From assembly GCA_905478225.1 (NCBI GenBank), contig CAJQHR010000001.1:62001-126000 (forward strand): 64,000 bases of DNA, given 5' to 3'. The stretch comes from an uncultured Crocinitomix sp. GTDB taxonomy: Bacteria > Bacteroidota > Bacteroidia > Flavobacteriales_D > Crocinitomicaceae. The notes under the pieces are model-generated. The model was not told the DNA's origin. It did no database searches and saw nothing but the letters and a program-made list of their open reading frames with translations. The position numbers and the translations under genes are program-made. Positions 1 through 8,934 of the stretch are shown in pieces; positions within the stretch are counted from its first letter, which is position 1, and every line of letters begins with the position of its first letter.

Positions 1-1188
1 TTCATTATCGGAATTGTTCAACATAGCGCAGACGCTTCATTCGGAACTCGACTAATGTCGAACTTCCTGATTGATGGATTTTTCTTCTTTGCAATTGCTT
101 TAGGAGCACTATTCTTCTTGGCTTTGCAGTATGCAACTGAAACAGGTTGGTCTGTCGCAGTTAAACGTGTTGTTGAGGGAGTCGCCTCTTATGTCTTAGT
201 CGGTATTGGTATCCTCGTGGCTATCTTTTTAGTACTAACATTTACTGATGGTGGATTTTTTGGACAGGAAACATTGAATAATTCTTCCGGACACATTGTA
301 AACACCGGACACATTTACCAGTGGATGGATCCAGCTTATACTGATATCGAAAGTCATTCATACGATCCGATCATTGCCAATAAAGCACCGTTTTTAACAA
401 AATCATTTTTCTGGGTAGTTTCAATTATTTATTTTGCAACTTACTTCTTGTTCTATAAAGGATTCAGAAAAAGAAGTTTGGCTGAGGATTTAGAAGGTGG
501 AACAAAAATTCACTTCAAAAACTTTTCAAAAGGAGCCTTATTCTTAGTATTGTTCGGTTACTTTAGTTCAACATCATCTTGGCATTGGATTATGTCAATT
601 GATGCACACTGGTTCTCTACACTTTACGGTTGGTATGTGTTTGGCGGAATGTGGTGTACCGCAATGACCACTATTTTATTAGTAGTACTTTACTTAAAGA
701 AAAAAGGACACTTACAACAAGTAAACGATAGCCATATTCATGATATCGGAAAATGGATCTTCGCAACAAGCTTCTTGTGGTCTTATTTATTCTTCTCTCA
801 GTTCATGCTATATTGGTATGCTGATATTCCTGAGGAAGTAATTTATTACGTAGAACGTATTTCTGATTATCCATATATCTTCTGGGGAATGTTTATGATT
901 AACTTCATTATTCCAATGTTGATCTTAATGTCAGCAGACGCTAAACGTAATGCAGGTATCTTAATGTTTGTTTGTTTTGCAATCATTATTGGTCACTGGA
1001 CAGATGTATATATGTTAATTACTCCAGGTTCAATGCATGAGCATGGTACAATTGGATTTATGGAAATTGGATTGTTCTTAACATTCGCTGGAATATTTAC
1101 ATACTTTGTTCTAAACACGTTAACCAAGGCACCATTAATGCCGAAGAATCACCCGTATTTGGACGAAAGTAAACACCACCATATTTAA
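1..1188 (+). CDS. actF: Alternative complex III subunit F (quinone-binding membrane subunit), 5' end outside window
   Basis: The reading frame is open from base 1 without a stop, so the gene starts upstream of the window; the first internal ATG, at 55, sits just before a hydrophobic helix and is probably not the start. About 395 residues are present. It is an integral inner-membrane protein of many helices with the NrfD-like pattern of the ActC/ActF subunits, including a GFFFFAIALGALFFLALQYA helix typical of Bacteroidota ActF and a His-rich C-terminus (KHHHI). ActF belongs to the quinol:cytochrome c/HiPIP oxidoreductase that replaces the bc1 complex. The next genes are oxidase subunits II and I in the same direction with short gaps, which agrees with the known act-cox order. 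The identification rests on recognising the family; the position in the operon supports it. Confidence 0.9.
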   Translation, partial: FIIGIVQHSADASFGTRLMSNFLIDGFFFFAIALGALFFLALQYATETGWSVAVKRVVEGVASYVLVGIGILVAIFLVLTFTDGGFFGQETLNNSSGHIVNTGHIYQWMDPAYTDIESHSYDPIIANKAPFLTKSFFWVVSIIYFATYFLFYKGFRKRSLAEDLEGGTKIHFKNFSKGALFLVLFGYFSSTSSWHWIMSIDAHWFSTLYGWYVFGGMWCTAMTTILLVVLYLKKKGHLQQVNDSHIHDIGKWIFATSFLWSYLFFSQFMLYWYADIPEEVIYYVERISDYPYIFWGMFMINFIIPMLILMSADAKRNAGILMFVCFAIIIGHWTDVYMLITPGSMHEHGTIGFMEIGLFLTFAGIFTYFVLNTLTKAPLMPKNHPYLDESKHHHI

Positions 1189-1215
1189 GTTATTATCGAG
1201 ATTAAAAAGGAAGAA

Positions 1216-2553
1216 ATGGGAATGAAATTTGTTGTTTTAGTCGTAATCGTATTAGCTGTCATAGCAATTGCACAGATAATGCGTGTTTATGAACTTTCCT
1301 CGAAAATTAGAGGTAGTAGAGAAGAAGACATTGACTTAAGAGTTAATAATATCAACGCATCATTAATGATGGTGTTCTTGATCATATTCTTTGGATCTTT
1401 TTTATGGATGTGGTCTACATATGGGAACGGAATGTTGCCAGAACCAGCGTCAGAAGTAGGTGTTGAAATTCACTGGTTATTTAACGTGAACTGGGTTATT
1501 GTAATTGCAATCTTCTTCTTAACAAATGGTTTACTATTTGTATTTGCTTGGAAATATTCTTACCATCCAGATCGAAAAGCACATTGGTTTCCGCATGATA
1601 ATAAACTGGAAATGATTTGGACAGTTGTTCCTGCGGCTGTTTTAGCTGTAATCATTATTTTAGGTTTAATGACTTGGAATCAGGCTACTGGACCTGCTTC
1701 TGATGATGCAGTTGTGGTTGAGCTTTATGCGAAGCAGTTCGACTGGACAGTACGTTATTCTGGCGACGATAACAAATTAGGTTATGCTGACTATAAATTA
1801 GTTGGTTCTGCAGAGGATAAAAATTCTGGAGATTCATACGCTAACCCACTAGGATTGGTAACTGATAATAGTGTGCGTTGGAGAGTACTCGGATTGAACA
1901 ATGAAATTAGTGCACTTGACGCGAACATTAGAAAAGAGGCAAACGATTCAGTTGCATATTCGCAAGCGAATTTGAATAAGATGATTGCTAAGGTAGAAAA
2001 ATTAGAACGAATCAGAGAGCGTGTTTTGGACATGACGGGTATGTTCGGCGATTCTATTAACTCTTTCGCCGAAGATGACTTCTTAACCAGAGAATTGTGT
2101 ATGATTGTGGATCAAGAATACTTCTTTGTTTTACGTTCACGAGATGTTTTACACTCAGCTTATTTCCCTCACTTTAGAGCGCAAATGAACTGTGTACCTG
2201 GTCAGCGAACGTCACTTAAGATCAAACCAATTTTCACAACGGCTGAAATGAGAAAAAAAGTAGACAATCCTGATTTTAACTACGTTTTAATGTGTAATAA
2301 AATTTGTGGTGTATCTCACTCAAATATGAAAATGGCAGTAACTGTTGTTGAAACACAGGAAGAGTTTGATTCATGGAAAAATGGACCACTAGCTACAAAT
2401 GCAATTAACGATTCTATTGTTGCTCCAGCAAATATAGACACAGAGAGAATGGAATGGCCAGAAGCAGCTCATCATGATGAACATGGAGATGACCATCATG
2501 ATGATGATGAAAACCATGAAGGCGAAGATCACGACGATTCTCACGGACATTAG
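1216..2553 (+). CDS. coxB: Cytochrome c oxidase subunit II, with coiled-coil insertion
   Basis: Subunit II carries the CuA centre that takes electrons from cytochrome c or from alternative complex III. The CuA ligands are visible: His313 in DVLHSAYFP, then Cys360-x3-Cys364-x3-His368-x2-Met371. Hydrophobic helices lie near residues 4-22, 48-67, 90-112 and 138-158, so it has more membrane segments than the classical two, as is usual in this phylum. At 445 residues it is long: between the first beta strands of the cupredoxin domain and the His313 strand there is an extra stretch (about 205-290) with a charged helical, coiled-coil-like part around 232-276. The C-terminus is a His/Asp/Glu-rich tail. 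The ATG at 1216 follows an AAGG element; an ATG two codons later is the alternative start. It lies 27 bases after actF and 48 before subunit I, so all three are probably co-transcribed. Confidence 0.95.
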   Translation: MGMKFVVLVVIVLAVIAIAQIMRVYELSSKIRGSREEDIDLRVNNINASLMMVFLIIFFGSFLWMWSTYGNGMLPEPASEVGVEIHWLFNVNWVIVIAIFFLTNGLLFVFAWKYSYHPDRKAHWFPHDNKLEMIWTVVPAAVLAVIIILGLMTWNQATGPASDDAVVVELYAKQFDWTVRYSGDDNKLGYADYKLVGSAEDKNSGDSYANPLGLVTDNSVRWRVLGLNNEISALDANIRKEANDSVAYSQANLNKMIAKVEKLERIRERVLDMTGMFGDSINSFAEDDFLTRELCMIVDQEYFFVLRSRDVLHSAYFPHFRAQMNCVPGQRTSLKIKPIFTTAEMRKKVDNPDFNYVLMCNKICGVSHSNMKMAVTVVETQEEFDSWKNGPLATNAINDSIVAPANIDTERMEWPEAAHHDEHGDDHHDDDENHEGEDHDDSHGH

Positions 2554-2601
2554 TAGTAAGGTTAATAAGAATAGAAAAAATTATATAAAAAGGAATAAAT
2601 T

Positions 2602-4392
2602 ATGTCAGCAGCAGCTCATACTGATCACGGACATCATCACAAGGAGAGTTTCATTACGAAATACATCTTTTCGCAAGATCATAAAATGATAGGGAAACAA
2701 TTCTTGATTACAGCTATTTTCATGGCTGTTGTAGCCGTTATTCTGTCGGTTCTTTTTAGAATCCAATTGGCTTGGCCAGGAGAAAGCAACAGTGTTTTAT
2801 CTTTCTTTTTAGGAGATACTTGGGCACCTGAAGGAATCCTTGATCGAGGAATGTACCTTGGTTTAGTTACCATTCACGGTACAATCATGGTATTCTTTGT
2901 ATTAACAGGTGGACTATCGGGAACCTTTAGTAACCTTTTAATTCCGCTTCAATGTGGTGCGCGAGATATGGCGTCTGGAATGTTGAACATGATCTCGTAC
3001 TGGTTGTTCTTATTGTCCAGTATTTTAATGTTATACTCTTTGTTCTTAGAAACTGGACCCGCTTCGGCTGGTTGGACGGTTTACCCTCCACTTTCTGTAT
3101 ACGAAGAAGCGATTCCAGGATCAGGTGCTGGTATGACCATGTGGTTATTATCAATGACGATTTTCGTTGCATCTTCTTTATTAGGAAGTTTGAACTATAT
3201 CGTAACAGTATTGAACCTTCGAACAAAAGGAATGAAAATGACAAGATTGCCACTTACAATATGGGCTTTCTTTGTAACTGCCGTTTTAGGTGTTCTTTCT
3301 TTCCCAGTTCTTGTTTCTGCGGTTGTGTTAATGTTAATGGATCGTACATTAGGGACTAGTTTCTACGTAAATGATACGATAATCGCAGGTGAGGTATTAG
3401 AGCAGTCAGGTGGATCACCAGTATTGTTTGAACACTTATTCTGGTTCTTAGGACACCCAGAGGTTTACATTGTACTACTACCAGCATTAGGTTTAACTTC
3501 TGAGATTGTTTCAACAAACGCACGTAAGCCAATTTTCGGTTACCGCGCAATGATTGGTTCAATTCTAGCAATTGGTTTCTTATCATTTATCGTATGGGGT
3601 CACCACATGTTTATTTCGGGAATGAACCCGTTCTTAGGAGGTGTATTCGTATTTACAACACTCTTAATTGCAATACCATCAGCCATAAAAGTATTTAACT
3701 ACATTACTACCCTTTGGAGAGGTAATATCAAATACACACCAGCAATGTTGTTCTCAATTGGTTTGGTTTCTTCATTCATTACTGGAGGGGTAACTGGAAT
3801 CATTCTTGCGGATTCAGCGCTAGATATTGCCGTGCATGATACTTACTTTGTTGTTGCTCACTTCCATGTTGTAATGGGACTGTCAGCCATCTTTGGTATG
3901 TTTGCAGGGGTCTATCATTGGTTTCCAAAAATGTACGGCAAAATGATGAATGCGAAATTGGGTATGGTCCATTTCTGGCTGACCTTAGTTTCAGCTTATG
4001 GAGTATTCTTCCCAATGCACTTTGTTGGAATTGGAGGAGCGCCGCGTAGATATTATGACTATAGTGTCTATGAAGGATTCGATTCGAATCAGTTCGATAT
4101 GATTATGGATTTAAATGTTGTTATTTCAATCTTCGCGATTATAGGAGCATTAGCACAAGCCATTTTCTTATTCAACTTCTTCTATAGCACATTTAAAGGT
4201 CAAAAAGCAGTTCAAAATCCTTGGAAAGGAAACTCATTAGAGTGGACAACTCCTGTAGAACACATGCACGGAAACTGGCCTGGAGAAATTCCAGAAGTAC
4301 ACAGATGGCCGTATGATTATTCTAAGCCAGGTGCTGCTGAAGATTATATCCCACAAACTGTTCCACTTGCCGAAGGTGAAGAGGAACATTAA
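2602..4392 (+). CDS. ctaD: Cytochrome c oxidase subunit I
   Basis: This is the catalytic haem-copper oxidase subunit, reducing oxygen and pumping protons in the inner membrane. Length (596 residues) and the twelve-helix pattern fit the family. Key motifs are present: GHPEVYIV with the His-Tyr pair of the active site, the CuB histidine pair in GHHMF, and HDTYFVVAHFHVV carrying the haem ligands. The N-terminus starts with a His-rich stretch (HTDHGHHHK). The ATG at 2602 has AAGGA upstream. A strong intrinsic terminator follows within 30 bases, so this is the last gene of the act-cox operon. Subunit III and assembly genes are not in the window. Confidence 0.97.
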   Translation: MSAAAHTDHGHHHKESFITKYIFSQDHKMIGKQFLITAIFMAVVAVILSVLFRIQLAWPGESNSVLSFFLGDTWAPEGILDRGMYLGLVTIHGTIMVFFVLTGGLSGTFSNLLIPLQCGARDMASGMLNMISYWLFLLSSILMLYSLFLETGPASAGWTVYPPLSVYEEAIPGSGAGMTMWLLSMTIFVASSLLGSLNYIVTVLNLRTKGMKMTRLPLTIWAFFVTAVLGVLSFPVLVSAVVLMLMDRTLGTSFYVNDTIIAGEVLEQSGGSPVLFEHLFWFLGHPEVYIVLLPALGLTSEIVSTNARKPIFGYRAMIGSILAIGFLSFIVWGHHMFISGMNPFLGGVFVFTTLLIAIPSAIKVFNYITTLWRGNIKYTPAMLFSIGLVSSFITGGVTGIILADSALDIAVHDTYFVVAHFHVVMGLSAIFGMFAGVYHWFPKMYGKMMNAKLGMVHFWLTLVSAYGVFFPMHFVGIGGAPRRYYDYSVYEGFDSNQFDMIMDLNVVISIFAIIGALAQAIFLFNFFYSTFKGQKAVQNPWKGNSLEWTTPVEHMHGNWPGEIPEVHRWPYDYSKPGAAEDYIPQTVPLAEGEEEH

Positions 4393-4412
4393 TAGATAGA
4401 AAATAAAATTTT

Positions 4413-4450
4413 AAAAACCGCCTTTACTTAATTGTGAAGGCGGTTTTTTT
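4413..4450 (+). terminator. Rho-independent terminator of the act-cox operon
   Basis: A perfect 12-bp stem, AAAAACCGCCTT (4413-4424) paired with AAGGCGGTTTTT (4437-4448), encloses a 12-base loop and runs into a T tract. It lies 20 bases after the subunit I stop codon. Confidence 0.93.
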
Positions 4451-4727
4451 GTTTGGGGAAAAGACAAAAGGCAATAATAGGAATAGGCAAAAGATCAGGT
4501 AAATCTTTCAGATAGTCAGGAACCCAAATCCATCCGCCAGCAGGCTGACCAAATAACACCCACACAACATAAGCAACAGATTAACGTCTTACAACTTAAC
4601 ACCAAACACCAAACACCAAACACTAACAGCGAACCGCCTCAGGCGAAGAACAATCTAAGTGCTAACAGCGCAGCGATCTAAATACTACAAACCAACTAAT
4701 TTCTCTATCTTTATAAAAAAGTACAAT
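4451..4727. other. Gene-free stretch with A/C-rich repeats before ruvB
   Basis: No credible gene lies between the oxidase terminator and ruvB. From about 4555 to 4630 the + strand is rich in A and C and poor in G, with a CACCAAA-type heptamer repeated three times (about 4600-4622). The 9-mer CTAACAGCG occurs twice (4623-4631 and 4662-4670). Two short GC-rich palindromes, near 4531-4545 (CCAGCAGGCTG) and 4636-4645 (CGCCTCAGGCG), resemble degenerate REP-like elements. No clear TAnnTTTG promoter was found in this stretch. Confidence 0.5.
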
Positions 4728-5747
4728 TTGGAGTCATTTGATTATAGAGACGAGGAGGAATTTTCGCAAGAACAGGAGATTGAGAATGTATTAAGGCCAA
4801 AGTCTTTTGAAGATTTTGCGGGTCAAAATAAAGTGACCGATAACTTAACCATTTTTGTTGAAGCGGCGAAGCAACGCGAAGAGTCCTTAGACCATGTATT
4901 GCTGCATGGCCCCCCTGGACTGGGAAAAACAACATTGGCTAATATTATAGCCAATGAAATGGGTGTGGGCATAAAAATCACAAGCGGTCCGGTTTTGGAT
5001 AAGCCTGGAGATCTTGCTGGATTACTAACAAATTTGGAAGAAGGAGATGTGCTTTTCATTGACGAAATTCACCGCCTTACTCCAGTTATTGAAGAATATC
5101 TGTATTCGGCCATGGAAGATTTCATGATCGATATAATGATTGATACAGGTCCAAGTGCACGTACCGTTCAAATTTCATTGAATCCATTTACGCTAATTGG
5201 TGCTACTACTCGCTCTGGTTTATTAACGGCGCCTTTACGTGCCCGTTTTGGAATTAATTCTCGCCTCGAATATTATGATGTGAAAATTCTTTCGGGTATT
5301 GTGGCCCGTGCATCTAGTATCTTAAAAGTTGAAATTCATGAAAATGCCGCTGTGGAAATAGCGCGTCGTAGCCGCGGAACTCCAAGAATCGCCAATGCGC
5401 TATTACGCAGGGTGCGTGATTTTGCACAAATTAAAGGCAATGGCATCATTGATATAGAAATTGCAAATATTGCCTTAGAGGCGTTAAATGTTGATCAGAA
5501 CGGCTTAGATGAAATGGATAATAAAATCCTTTCAGTCATCATTGATAAATTTAATGGTGGCCCTGTTGGAATGACGACTATTGCAACTGCCGTGAGTGAG
5601 AATCCTGGAACAATTGAAGAGGTGTATGAACCTTATTTGATTAAGGAAGGTTACCTCATGCGAACACCTCGTGGCCGAAAAGCGACCGAGAAAGCTTATA
5701 AACATTTAGGTCGCGATCTGGGTTATCAACAAAGCGGGCTTTTCTGA
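4728..5747 (+). CDS. ruvB: Holliday junction branch migration helicase RuvB
   Basis: RuvB is the AAA+ ATPase that drives Holliday junction branch migration with RuvA. Visible are Walker A ([12 protein letters not shown]), Walker B (LFIDEIHR), the sensor region [18 protein letters not shown] with its arginine finger, and the C-terminal winged helix ending in [16 protein letters not shown]. The frame is open back to a GTG at 4659, but that gives 362 residues with an atypical N-terminus. The in-frame TTG at 4728 gives 339 residues, the normal family length, starting just before the conserved acidic leader and VLRPKSF; there is no ATG in between. I therefore prefer the TTG start. The stop overlaps the ATG of queG by one base, so the two are translationally coupled. 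The partner ruvA is about 12.6 kb away, next to sprA. Confidence 0.95.
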   Translation: MESFDYRDEEEFSQEQEIENVLRPKSFEDFAGQNKVTDNLTIFVEAAKQREESLDHVLLHGPPGLGKTTLANIIANEMGVGIKITSGPVLDKPGDLAGLLTNLEEGDVLFIDEIHRLTPVIEEYLYSAMEDFMIDIMIDTGPSARTVQISLNPFTLIGATTRSGLLTAPLRARFGINSRLEYYDVKILSGIVARASSILKVEIHENAAVEIARRSRGTPRIANALLRRVRDFAQIKGNGIIDIEIANIALEALNVDQNGLDEMDNKILSVIIDKFNGGPVGMTTIATAVSENPGTIEEVYEPYLIKEGYLMRTPRGRKATEKAYKHLGRDLGYQQSGLF

Positions 5748-6673
5748 TGGATAAAGCAATTCTCAGTGAGAAAATAAAAAGCAAATCCGCTGAACTGGGT
5801 TTTTTATCATGTGGTATTTCTAAAGTCGCTTTTTTAGAAGAAGAAGCACAACACCTTGAAGATTGGTTAAAGAACGGTTACCATGGTAAAATGAATTACA
5901 TGGAAAATCACTTTGATAAGCGATTAAATCCGGCTTTATTGGTGGATGGTGCCAAGAGTGTGATTTCTGTATTGTTGAATTACTTTCCCGAAAAGGATCT
6001 GTTTGAAAACAAAGGCCTTAAAATTTCTAAATATGCTTACGGCACGGATTACCATTTTGTTATTAAAGATAAATTGAAGGACTTGCTAAAGTTTATTGAA
6101 GCCGAGGTGGGTGCTGAAGTGAGTTCGAGGGTTTTTACAGACTCGGCTCCTGTCATGGACAAGGCTTGGGCCGAACGTGCTGGTTTAGGTTGGGTTGGTA
6201 AAAATGGCAACTTATTATCAAAGCAGGTGGGTTCTTTTTTCTTTATTGGTGAAATTATTTTGGATGTAGATTTGGAATATGACCTCCCTGTGTCGGATCA
6301 TTGCGGTTCTTGCACCAAATGTCTTGATGCTTGTCCTACTGAGGCAATTATTCAACCTAATGTTGTTGATGGATCAAAATGCATTTCATACCTTACTATT
6401 GAATTGAAAGATGAAATTTTACCAAAAGAATTTAGCGGTAAAATGGACGATTGGGTGTTCGGGTGTGATATTTGTCAGGATGTATGTCCTTGGAATCGAT
6501 TCTCTATAAAGCACAGCGTTGATGCTTTTAAGCCTCACGATAAATTGGCGGGAATAGATCTCGCAGATCTTTCGCAAGACGTGTTTAACGAACTCTTTAA
6601 GCTTTCCGCGATTAAACGAACAAAATTCAAAGGTTTAAAACGGAATATTGAGTTTGTTAAAGAAGTTGAGTGA
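5747..6673 (+). CDS. queG: Epoxyqueuosine reductase QueG
   Basis: QueG carries out the last step of queuosine synthesis, reducing epoxyqueuosine in tRNA with a cobalamin cofactor and two [4Fe-4S] clusters. The 308-residue protein shows the ferredoxin-like pair of cluster motifs: [12 protein letters not shown] and, later, [12 protein letters not shown], both diagnostic for this family. The tRNA-binding HEAT-like C-terminal extension of longer QueG proteins is absent, as in many Bacteroidota. The start overlaps the ruvB stop (shared A at 5747). A hairpin with A/T tracts follows the gene. Confidence 0.96.
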   Translation: MDKAILSEKIKSKSAELGFLSCGISKVAFLEEEAQHLEDWLKNGYHGKMNYMENHFDKRLNPALLVDGAKSVISVLLNYFPEKDLFENKGLKISKYAYGTDYHFVIKDKLKDLLKFIEAEVGAEVSSRVFTDSAPVMDKAWAERAGLGWVGKNGNLLSKQVGSFFFIGEIILDVDLEYDLPVSDHCGSCTKCLDACPTEAIIQPNVVDGSKCISYLTIELKDEILPKEFSGKMDDWVFGCDICQDVCPWNRFSIKHSVDAFKPHDKLAGIDLADLSQDVFNELFKLSAIKRTKFKGLKRNIEFVKEVE

Positions 6674-6717
6674 TTTTCGCAGAAAATCGTATCAAGTTTA
6701 AGTTGGGGTGTTACTTC

Positions 6718-6785
6718 TTTTTTTTGTCTTGATCATTGAGGTTCTCGAAATGCAAGACAAAAAAAAGGGATGCTTTCTGCATCCC
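6718..6785 (-). terminator. Terminator hairpins between queG and the convergent small gene
   Basis: Read on the minus strand, GGGATGC-AGAAA-GCATCCC (6785-6767) is followed by eight T residues (6766-6759), a textbook terminator for the small gene at 6794-6976. A larger inverted repeat, T8GTCTTG (6718-6731) with CAAGACA8 (6753-6766), overlaps it and may help end queG transcription from the other side. Confidence 0.85.
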
Positions 6786-6793
6786 CGAGTTAA

Positions 6794-6976
6794 TTAATCT
6801 TTAAATTCGACTTGAAGTATTTGAGGGTATTTTTTTCCGAAGGTTTTTAAGCACCATTCTTTAAACCCCTCTACTTCTTCTGATTTTATCCAACCGAGTG
6901 ACTTTGCCAATTCTTTTTGAAATAAAACTTTGTCAAAACTAACTTTCATAAGAATCTCTTTGCACAATTCTAACAT
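6794..6976 (-). CDS. Small conserved hypothetical protein (60 residues)
   Basis: A 60-residue protein with no signal peptide and a mixed helical, Lys/Glu-rich composition, including KVSFDKVLFQKEL and a Trp-Cys pair near the end (KEWCLKTFGKKYP). I recognise the pattern as a short Bacteroidota protein often annotated as hypothetical; no function can be assigned. Support for being real: a clean terminator directly downstream, an isolated position, and a TAAGTTTG element (minus strand, 7051-7044) about 70 bases upstream of the ATG. The start could also be the internal Met at residue 11. Confidence 0.72.
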   Translation of the reverse strand: MLELCKEILMKVSFDKVLFQKELAKSLGWIKSEEVEGFKEWCLKTFGKKYPQILQVEFKD

Positions 6977-7164
6977 AATGACGTTAATTTTTAGATTTGC
7001 TTAAAAGTAATAAAAGATCACGTTCTTGTCAAGTTTTTGAGGTCAAACTTATGAACAAGCTTGAATAAAAATTAACCAAACAACGTGTCTACTGTTGTAA
7101 ACGGGTATCGACCGTCTATATTTTACCTAATTAGCAAAAATTTGTTAAATATAGAGCGACGCTA

Positions 7165-8808
7165 TTAAAATGAATGAGTCATTGTAAAGCTTAAACCGTT
7201 TGTGGCTGGCACAGGTCTGCAAACTCCTCCTACGCAAACAATACCTGCACGTTGTTTCCCGTATGAAAATATAAAACGTGTTTGGTTATGAATGTAGCCA
7301 AATGAACCGAGCAGATAGTGCAGCTGCAAGGCCGGATCTGGATGACCGAAATTGTATTGGTCTTGTATCGCAAAAAACCATTTAGGCGAAATGGTATATT
7401 CTAATAATGCAGCACCCCAATTTCCTCGGTCCTTTTCTGTAAATAAGCCTTGTATCTCGCCTCTAATTGAATGTTTGCGCCCAATTCTATATTGTGCTTC
7501 TAAAACAAATATATCCGATTTAATATATCCCTTAGCGAGCAAGGTAACTGGATTTACAGTATTGTTAAAGATGAAATGGTAATAATGTGCACTCGCTTTC
7601 CATTTTTTACTAAACTTCTTAGAAAGATGTATGTTAAAATCGAAATTGTAAAGGCTGTCATTCAAATCAAATGGTTTCCCAATATATGAAATTCCATCTG
7701 CCGAAAAGTTAGTGCCAGTTTTATGGCGCATATGGTCTGTTGCAACTGACACATTCATATGTAATTTGGTGCCATACTTCCCGCCAAGTTTTGATTTCTT
7801 TTTGATCGTGTAAAAAACATCCATTTGAAAGGCGACTTCTCCTGCCGGATTTGCAGCATAAGGATAGAGTGTACCTGCTAGGTTATAGGTGTGATTATTT
7901 GTTGTAGCAGGTAAGAAATTCGTGGTGAGTTGATTTCCTAAAACAGTTTTATCCCCTCTAAATTGGAAATTATCAAATGAGCGAGCCGTTAAAATGATTC
8001 CTAACCCTTTTTGTGTATAGCCTAAATTAACTAGTGCACCATGGCCTGGGTTATATACAAATCCGTTTTGTAATGATGGATCATTTGTTTTATAGCCATA
8101 CTCAGCGCCAAAGGTGAATCGCTGATAACGCATGTCAATTCGTCCTGCATAGATGTTTACGTTTGGCGGAGTTGTGTCATTTACACTTTGATATCTGCTT
8201 ACGAAACTTCCACCAATTGTCACTTTCAATTTTGAATCCGAAAATCTCGGAATCAGTGTATTTAAGTTAATGTCGCAATCCAAACCTCTAATAATGCCTT
8301 TAGATTTTTCTATGACGCCATCTTTAAATTTAAAACGTTGTCGACCCATCAACCCTTTTAATTCAACTCCTTTCCGCGGAATAAATTTCACGCTTACTCC
8401 ATCAAATGAATTATCAATACCTAAGGCTCCATTTTCATAAGCGCGCAAGGCTATACCATTACCAAATTGTTCATAAAAATTACCCACTTTAATATTTAAT
8501 TGATCGCCTGCATATTCAGCAAATCGATAACCTATTCCTGTTCCATTATAAAAAACGGGATATCCTGCAATTGCAGGTAAATAGCTTTCAAAACGTACTC
8601 CTGCTCTAAATTTACCTACGGTAGCATTTATGTTCATCACGGTGTTCATGACTGCTTTTTCGGTAGGAGCGAAGGCCCCAATTAAGGTGTCCTCGTTTAG
8701 AACTTGCATGTTCGTTTCAAAATTCCCACTTACACTGCTGCGCAAATTGTTTTGTGCAGTAGCTGAAAACGTAGCGAGGGTTATAATTGCAAAGACGAGT
8801 TTTTTCAT
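7165..8808 (-). CDS. DUF6029 family secreted/outer-membrane protein (copy 1)
   Basis: 547 residues with an N-terminal signal peptide (MKKLVFAIITLATFSATAQ). The remainder is rich in alternating aromatic/polar beta strands typical of an outer-membrane barrel, and it ends in a Phe (SFTMTHSF), as barrel proteins often do. It belongs to the Bacteroidota family DUF6029, of unknown function; landmarks are the GNFYEQFG and SISPKWFF-type segments. A conserved Cys pair near the C-terminus (CVGGVCRPVPATNG) is shared with copy 2 at 9863-11515; the two are clear paralogues throughout. It lies 126 bases after an Omp28-like lipoprotein gene in the same direction and is the last gene of the cluster. Barrel topology is an inference from strand pattern. 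Confidence 0.85.
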   Translation of the reverse strand: MKKLVFAIITLATFSATAQNNLRSSVSGNFETNMQVLNEDTLIGAFAPTEKAVMNTVMNINATVGKFRAGVRFESYLPAIAGYPVFYNGTGIGYRFAEYAGDQLNIKVGNFYEQFGNGIALRAYENGALGIDNSFDGVSVKFIPRKGVELKGLMGRQRFKFKDGVIEKSKGIIRGLDCDINLNTLIPRFSDSKLKVTIGGSFVSRYQSVNDTTPPNVNIYAGRIDMRYQRFTFGAEYGYKTNDPSLQNGFVYNPGHGALVNLGYTQKGLGIILTARSFDNFQFRGDKTVLGNQLTTNFLPATTNNHTYNLAGTLYPYAANPAGEVAFQMDVFYTIKKKSKLGGKYGTKLHMNVSVATDHMRHKTGTNFSADGISYIGKPFDLNDSLYNFDFNIHLSKKFSKKWKASAHYYHFIFNNTVNPVTLLAKGYIKSDIFVLEAQYRIGRKHSIRGEIQGLFTEKDRGNWGAALLEYTISPKWFFAIQDQYNFGHPDPALQLHYLLGSFGYIHNQTRFIFSYGKQRAGIVCVGGVCRPVPATNGLSFTMTHSF

Positions 8809-8934
8809 TGTATCGAGTTGATTTCTACACTACAATGTAGCATTATATCACTAATGAATGACATTTACGATGATTAAAAAAAAGATAGAATTAGAGTCCT
8901 ATTTGCGCTGAATGTAGAATCAGCAGTGTCTTAA

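Noticed and set aside
2474-2689. 71-codon frame overlapping the end of coxB and the start of ctaD
   Set aside because: Met/Thr/Ile-rich translation of the His/Asp codon repeats in another frame; both overlapped genes are certain.
4600-4622. CRISPR-like short repeats (CACCAAA)
   Set aside because: The units are 7 bases in direct tandem with no spacers, and no cas genes are present in the window.
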